This document shows positions 8,199-10,000 of a stretch of 10,000 nt of DNA, in pieces (within the stretch, counting starts at the first letter, position 1; every line of letters starts with the position of its first letter). The stretch is taken from assembly GCA_018398815.1 (NCBI GenBank), contig CM031626.1, forward strand, positions 40,383,599 through 40,393,598, in the 5' to 3' direction. Position numbers and translations under genes: made by a program. This DNA comes from Conus ventricosus. Taxonomy: Eukaryota; Mollusca; Gastropoda; Neogastropoda; Conidae. Below the pieces are notes generated by a model. The model was not told the origin of the DNA, did no database searches, and saw only the letters and a program-made list of their open reading frames with translations.

Positions 8199-8396
8199 TC
8201 AAGGTTCCAATCTCTGGCATACATCAGCATTAAGTTTTCCTCTCTGTAGCAGGACTGTGATCAGTCTTACAGCCTGTGGTGGATCAGTGAACTGGGGTGG
8301 CTTGATCTCCCCTTTTTGTTTGTTATGCTTCCTATCCTGTCTCTCCTGCCTGTTTGATTGACAGGCGGTCAGGTAGCAGCACAGCCAGTCAACTGA
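8199..8396 (-). CDS. Short minus-strand open frame of unknown nature, possible exon or repeat-derived
   Basis: 65 codons between a TAA (8399-8397) and a TGA (8201-8199), with no Met start. The sequence looks protein-like at its end: KPPQFTDPPQAV, then LITVLLQRGKLNADVCQRLE. A plausible acceptor (CCCCCTTTTCTGTAATCAG, AG at 8394-8393) precedes it. A good donor (AAAT/GTAAGT, about 8170) follows, but only after the stop in this frame. No known domain was recognised and there is no link to the receptor. It may be a piece of a mobile element or chance. Confidence 0.25.
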   Translation of the reverse strand, partial: SVDWLCCYLTACQSNRQERQDRKHNKQKGEIKPPQFTDPPQAVRLITVLLQRGKLNADVCQRLEP

Positions 8397-8399
8397 TTA

Positions 8400-8756
8400 C
8401 AGAAAAGGGGGCGGGAGTTAGTCACCTGAGGGGAGGGGAGTGATATGCATGGAGACACTTCCTAACAAGTCCAGTGTGACATAAATGTGATTGGGATCAG
8501 AGATCCTGGTTTACAACAGAATGTATGTTAATGAGAGGAAACTATGATGTCCATACCTGTGCGACATGTGCAGACATGGACATCTGCCTGTCCATGGAAT
8601 TTACATGATGCACGGGTAGGATGGGTGCTTCAACTCAGTAGTGATTGTACCTGGGAAACTGGAAAAAAAGGGGGGGTAAATTTGTTGGCTTCCTTCGTAG
8701 TGGTGAGAATGGCCAAGAAAATCCTTGACCCATCAACTAGCAATCACCAACTACTT
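8400..8756. other. Unique-looking sequence, no recognised gene
   Basis: A plus-strand frame from 8544 is open for 90 codons, but its end is only the G-rich tract read as Gly/Arg/Glu, and it has no family features. Short G runs (8405-8414, 8430-8440) and a G7 run at 8671-8677 foreshadow the G-rich tract to the right. Confidence 0.4.
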
Positions 8757-8812
8757 GGGGCGAAAGGGGAGGGGAGTAGAGTACGTGGGGGGAGGGGGGG
8801 GGGGGAGTGGGG
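8757..8812 (+). repeat. G-rich tract, strong G-quadruplex potential
   Basis: G runs at 8757-8760, 8766-8769, 8771-8774, 8787-8792, 8794-8805 (twelve G) and 8809-8812, with loops from one to twelve bases. This meets the usual four-run quadruplex pattern several times over. Exact run lengths are unsafe, as long G runs are hard to sequence. Confidence 0.85.
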
Positions 8813-8968
8813 CTAGCAAATGTGCTACAATTACGTCAAAATTCTTATCCCATTGTCGTATCATAGCATCTGCTCGCTACAAAAGTCAGCCACCCAAACA
8901 GAGGAAGAGGTTCAATAAAGGACTTGGTTGAGGGGATAAAGGTGACAAAAACTGATAACTCTAATGGA

Positions 8969-9037
8969 TGTGTGTGTGTGTGTGTTGTGGTGTGTGTGTT
9001 GTGGTGTGTGGTGTGTGGTGGTGTGTGTGTGTGGTTT

Positions 9038-9100
<63 letters not shown>
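8969..9100. repeat. Compound (GT)n-(GA)n microsatellite
   Basis: An imperfect GT tract with repeated GTGG and GTTG slips (8969-9035) leads via TTTGAG into (GA)n (9038-9100) with one AGAAGAG slip. Same GT-then-GA order as at 5356-5475. Confidence 0.97.
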
Positions 9101-9104
<4 letters not shown>

Positions 9105-9671
9105 TGTCAATAGTCACATTACAGGCACAGCCTTTGTCATATTATGGGACATGACTCACTGTGTATGGATCATGAATACAGGATTGTCCATGTATGGATC
9201 TCTGCTCTGACCTGCTGCATTGACCTTAAAGGTTTTGCCCTTAGCCACAGCCATTCAAATAACAATCCTCACGAGTGATTGTTCTAAGTGCCACTTTTAT
9301 GATTTTATTGTTAGACCTTGTTGATCCTATCATGTCAAATACTAACTAGAATATTAGTACAAAATTGATTCGGATCTCGTTAAGAGTTGACGTGGACAGA
9401 TTACCACAAATGCAGTGGATGCAAAATGCATACTGTTTAGAAAAGAAATATATTATGTTTTGAAAGAACGTTTTTCCCATTTGTGGATTCTTGTATCATC
9501 AAACATACACTCTGAAGAGTCACTTATATTTTCCGAGGTGACTTTAATGTGTACTTGCATGTTGTGTGTTGTAATGAAAATCTGAAGGTTTCTTCTCTGT
9601 CAGTGCAACAATGATATATGCCCTTGCTTTCAAGTTCAGCTGTTTTCACTCTCCTCAGTAAGAGACAGACT

Positions 9672-9672
<1 letters not shown>
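9101..9672. other. Unique-looking sequence, no recognised feature
   Basis: No protein motif or RNA gene seen on either strand. A 10-bp word, TGTATGGATC, occurs twice about 30 bp apart (near 9161 and 9191). Otherwise AT-rich ordinary intergenic or intronic DNA. Confidence 0.5.
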
Positions 9673-9726
<54 letters not shown>

Positions 9727-9763
9727 ATATATATATATATATTATATATATATATATATATAT

Positions 9764-9765
<2 letters not shown>
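9673..9765. repeat. (AT)n microsatellite
   Basis: About 93 bp of TA/AT with three phase slips (TAATAT and ATTATA). Self-complementary, so it can extrude as a cruciform or fold as a hairpin. Directly joined to the GT tract. Confidence 0.97.
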
Positions 9766-9842
<77 letters not shown>

Positions 9843-9869
9843 TGTTGTGTGTGTGTGTGTGTGTGTGTG

Positions 9870-9938
<69 letters not shown>
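9766..9938. repeat. Long (GT)n microsatellite
   Basis: About 173 bp of TG units with three phase slips (GTGGTG near 9835, GTTG near 9845 and 9870). Cys/Val and Thr/His open frames on the two strands are artefacts. Alternating purine-pyrimidine, prone to Z-DNA. Confidence 0.97.
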
Positions 9939-9939
<1 letters not shown>

Positions 9940-10000
9940 CTTGAGCCTTAACTGAACTGTCTCATGTCGTGTCCTCTGATGGGACATTGACTGTAAGGAA

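Noticed and set aside
8344..8366. Hairpin GCCTGT-TTGATTG-ACAGGC
   Set aside because: A single six-base stem is expected by chance and no terminator or RNA-gene context is present.
8544..8816. 90-codon plus-strand frame
   Set aside because: The end is the poly-G tract and the rest has no motif. It lacks splice or start context worth arguing.

Overview
This window looks like intron-rich animal DNA, most likely from a gastropod mollusc. The reasons are two protein-coding exons of a receptor type that is expanded in gastropods (LDL-receptor class A modules leading into leucine-rich repeats, as in Lymnaea GRL101), a splice acceptor with a polypyrimidine tract, a tRNA-derived SINE, LINE fragments, and very abundant (GA)n, (GT)n and (AT)n microsatellites. 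There are no bacterial signals such as operons, ribosome binding sites or close-packed ORFs. Species identity is inference.

One host gene is supported, on the minus strand, and it runs off the left edge. Its exons here are 6155-5620 (end of a C-type-lectin-like module, a cysteine-rich linker and an LDLa-type segment) and 624-1 (a degenerate LDLa, two good LDLa modules, a cysteine-rich LRR cap and the first leucine-rich repeats). The 7TM part expected for a GRL101-type receptor would lie to the left, and the N-terminal exons to the right of 6155, possibly outside the window. The upstream exon needs two reading-frame changes between about 5735 and 5694. Either this copy is damaged or the assembly has indel errors.

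The roughly 5 kb intron between the exons (5619-625) is almost all repeat. From left to right on the plus strand it holds GAAA, GA and compound GA/GT microsatellites (655-1506), about 800 bp with nothing recognised (1507-2304), the decayed 3' end of a LINE with a ruined zinc finger (2305-2600), a CA tract (2682-2722), a second LINE-like fragment (2790-2990), about 56 copies of a 35-bp minisatellite (3071-5049), and pyrimidine, GT and GA tracts (5146-5475).

Right of the exons lie a segment with an A-rich end on the minus strand (6600-7080), a tRNA-derived SINE on the minus strand with A and B boxes (7454-7083), about 750 bp of AT-rich sequence with nothing recognised, a short minus-strand open frame of unknown nature (8396-8199), a strong G-quadruplex tract (8757-8812), a GT/GA compound microsatellite (8969-9100), unrecognised sequence (9101-9672), and a long AT then GT tract (9673-9938).

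I found no convincing undescribed system. The points most worth checking are the two-frameshift receptor exon, the 35-bp array with a palindromic core next to a LINE fragment, and the deletion-biased decay of one end of that array.
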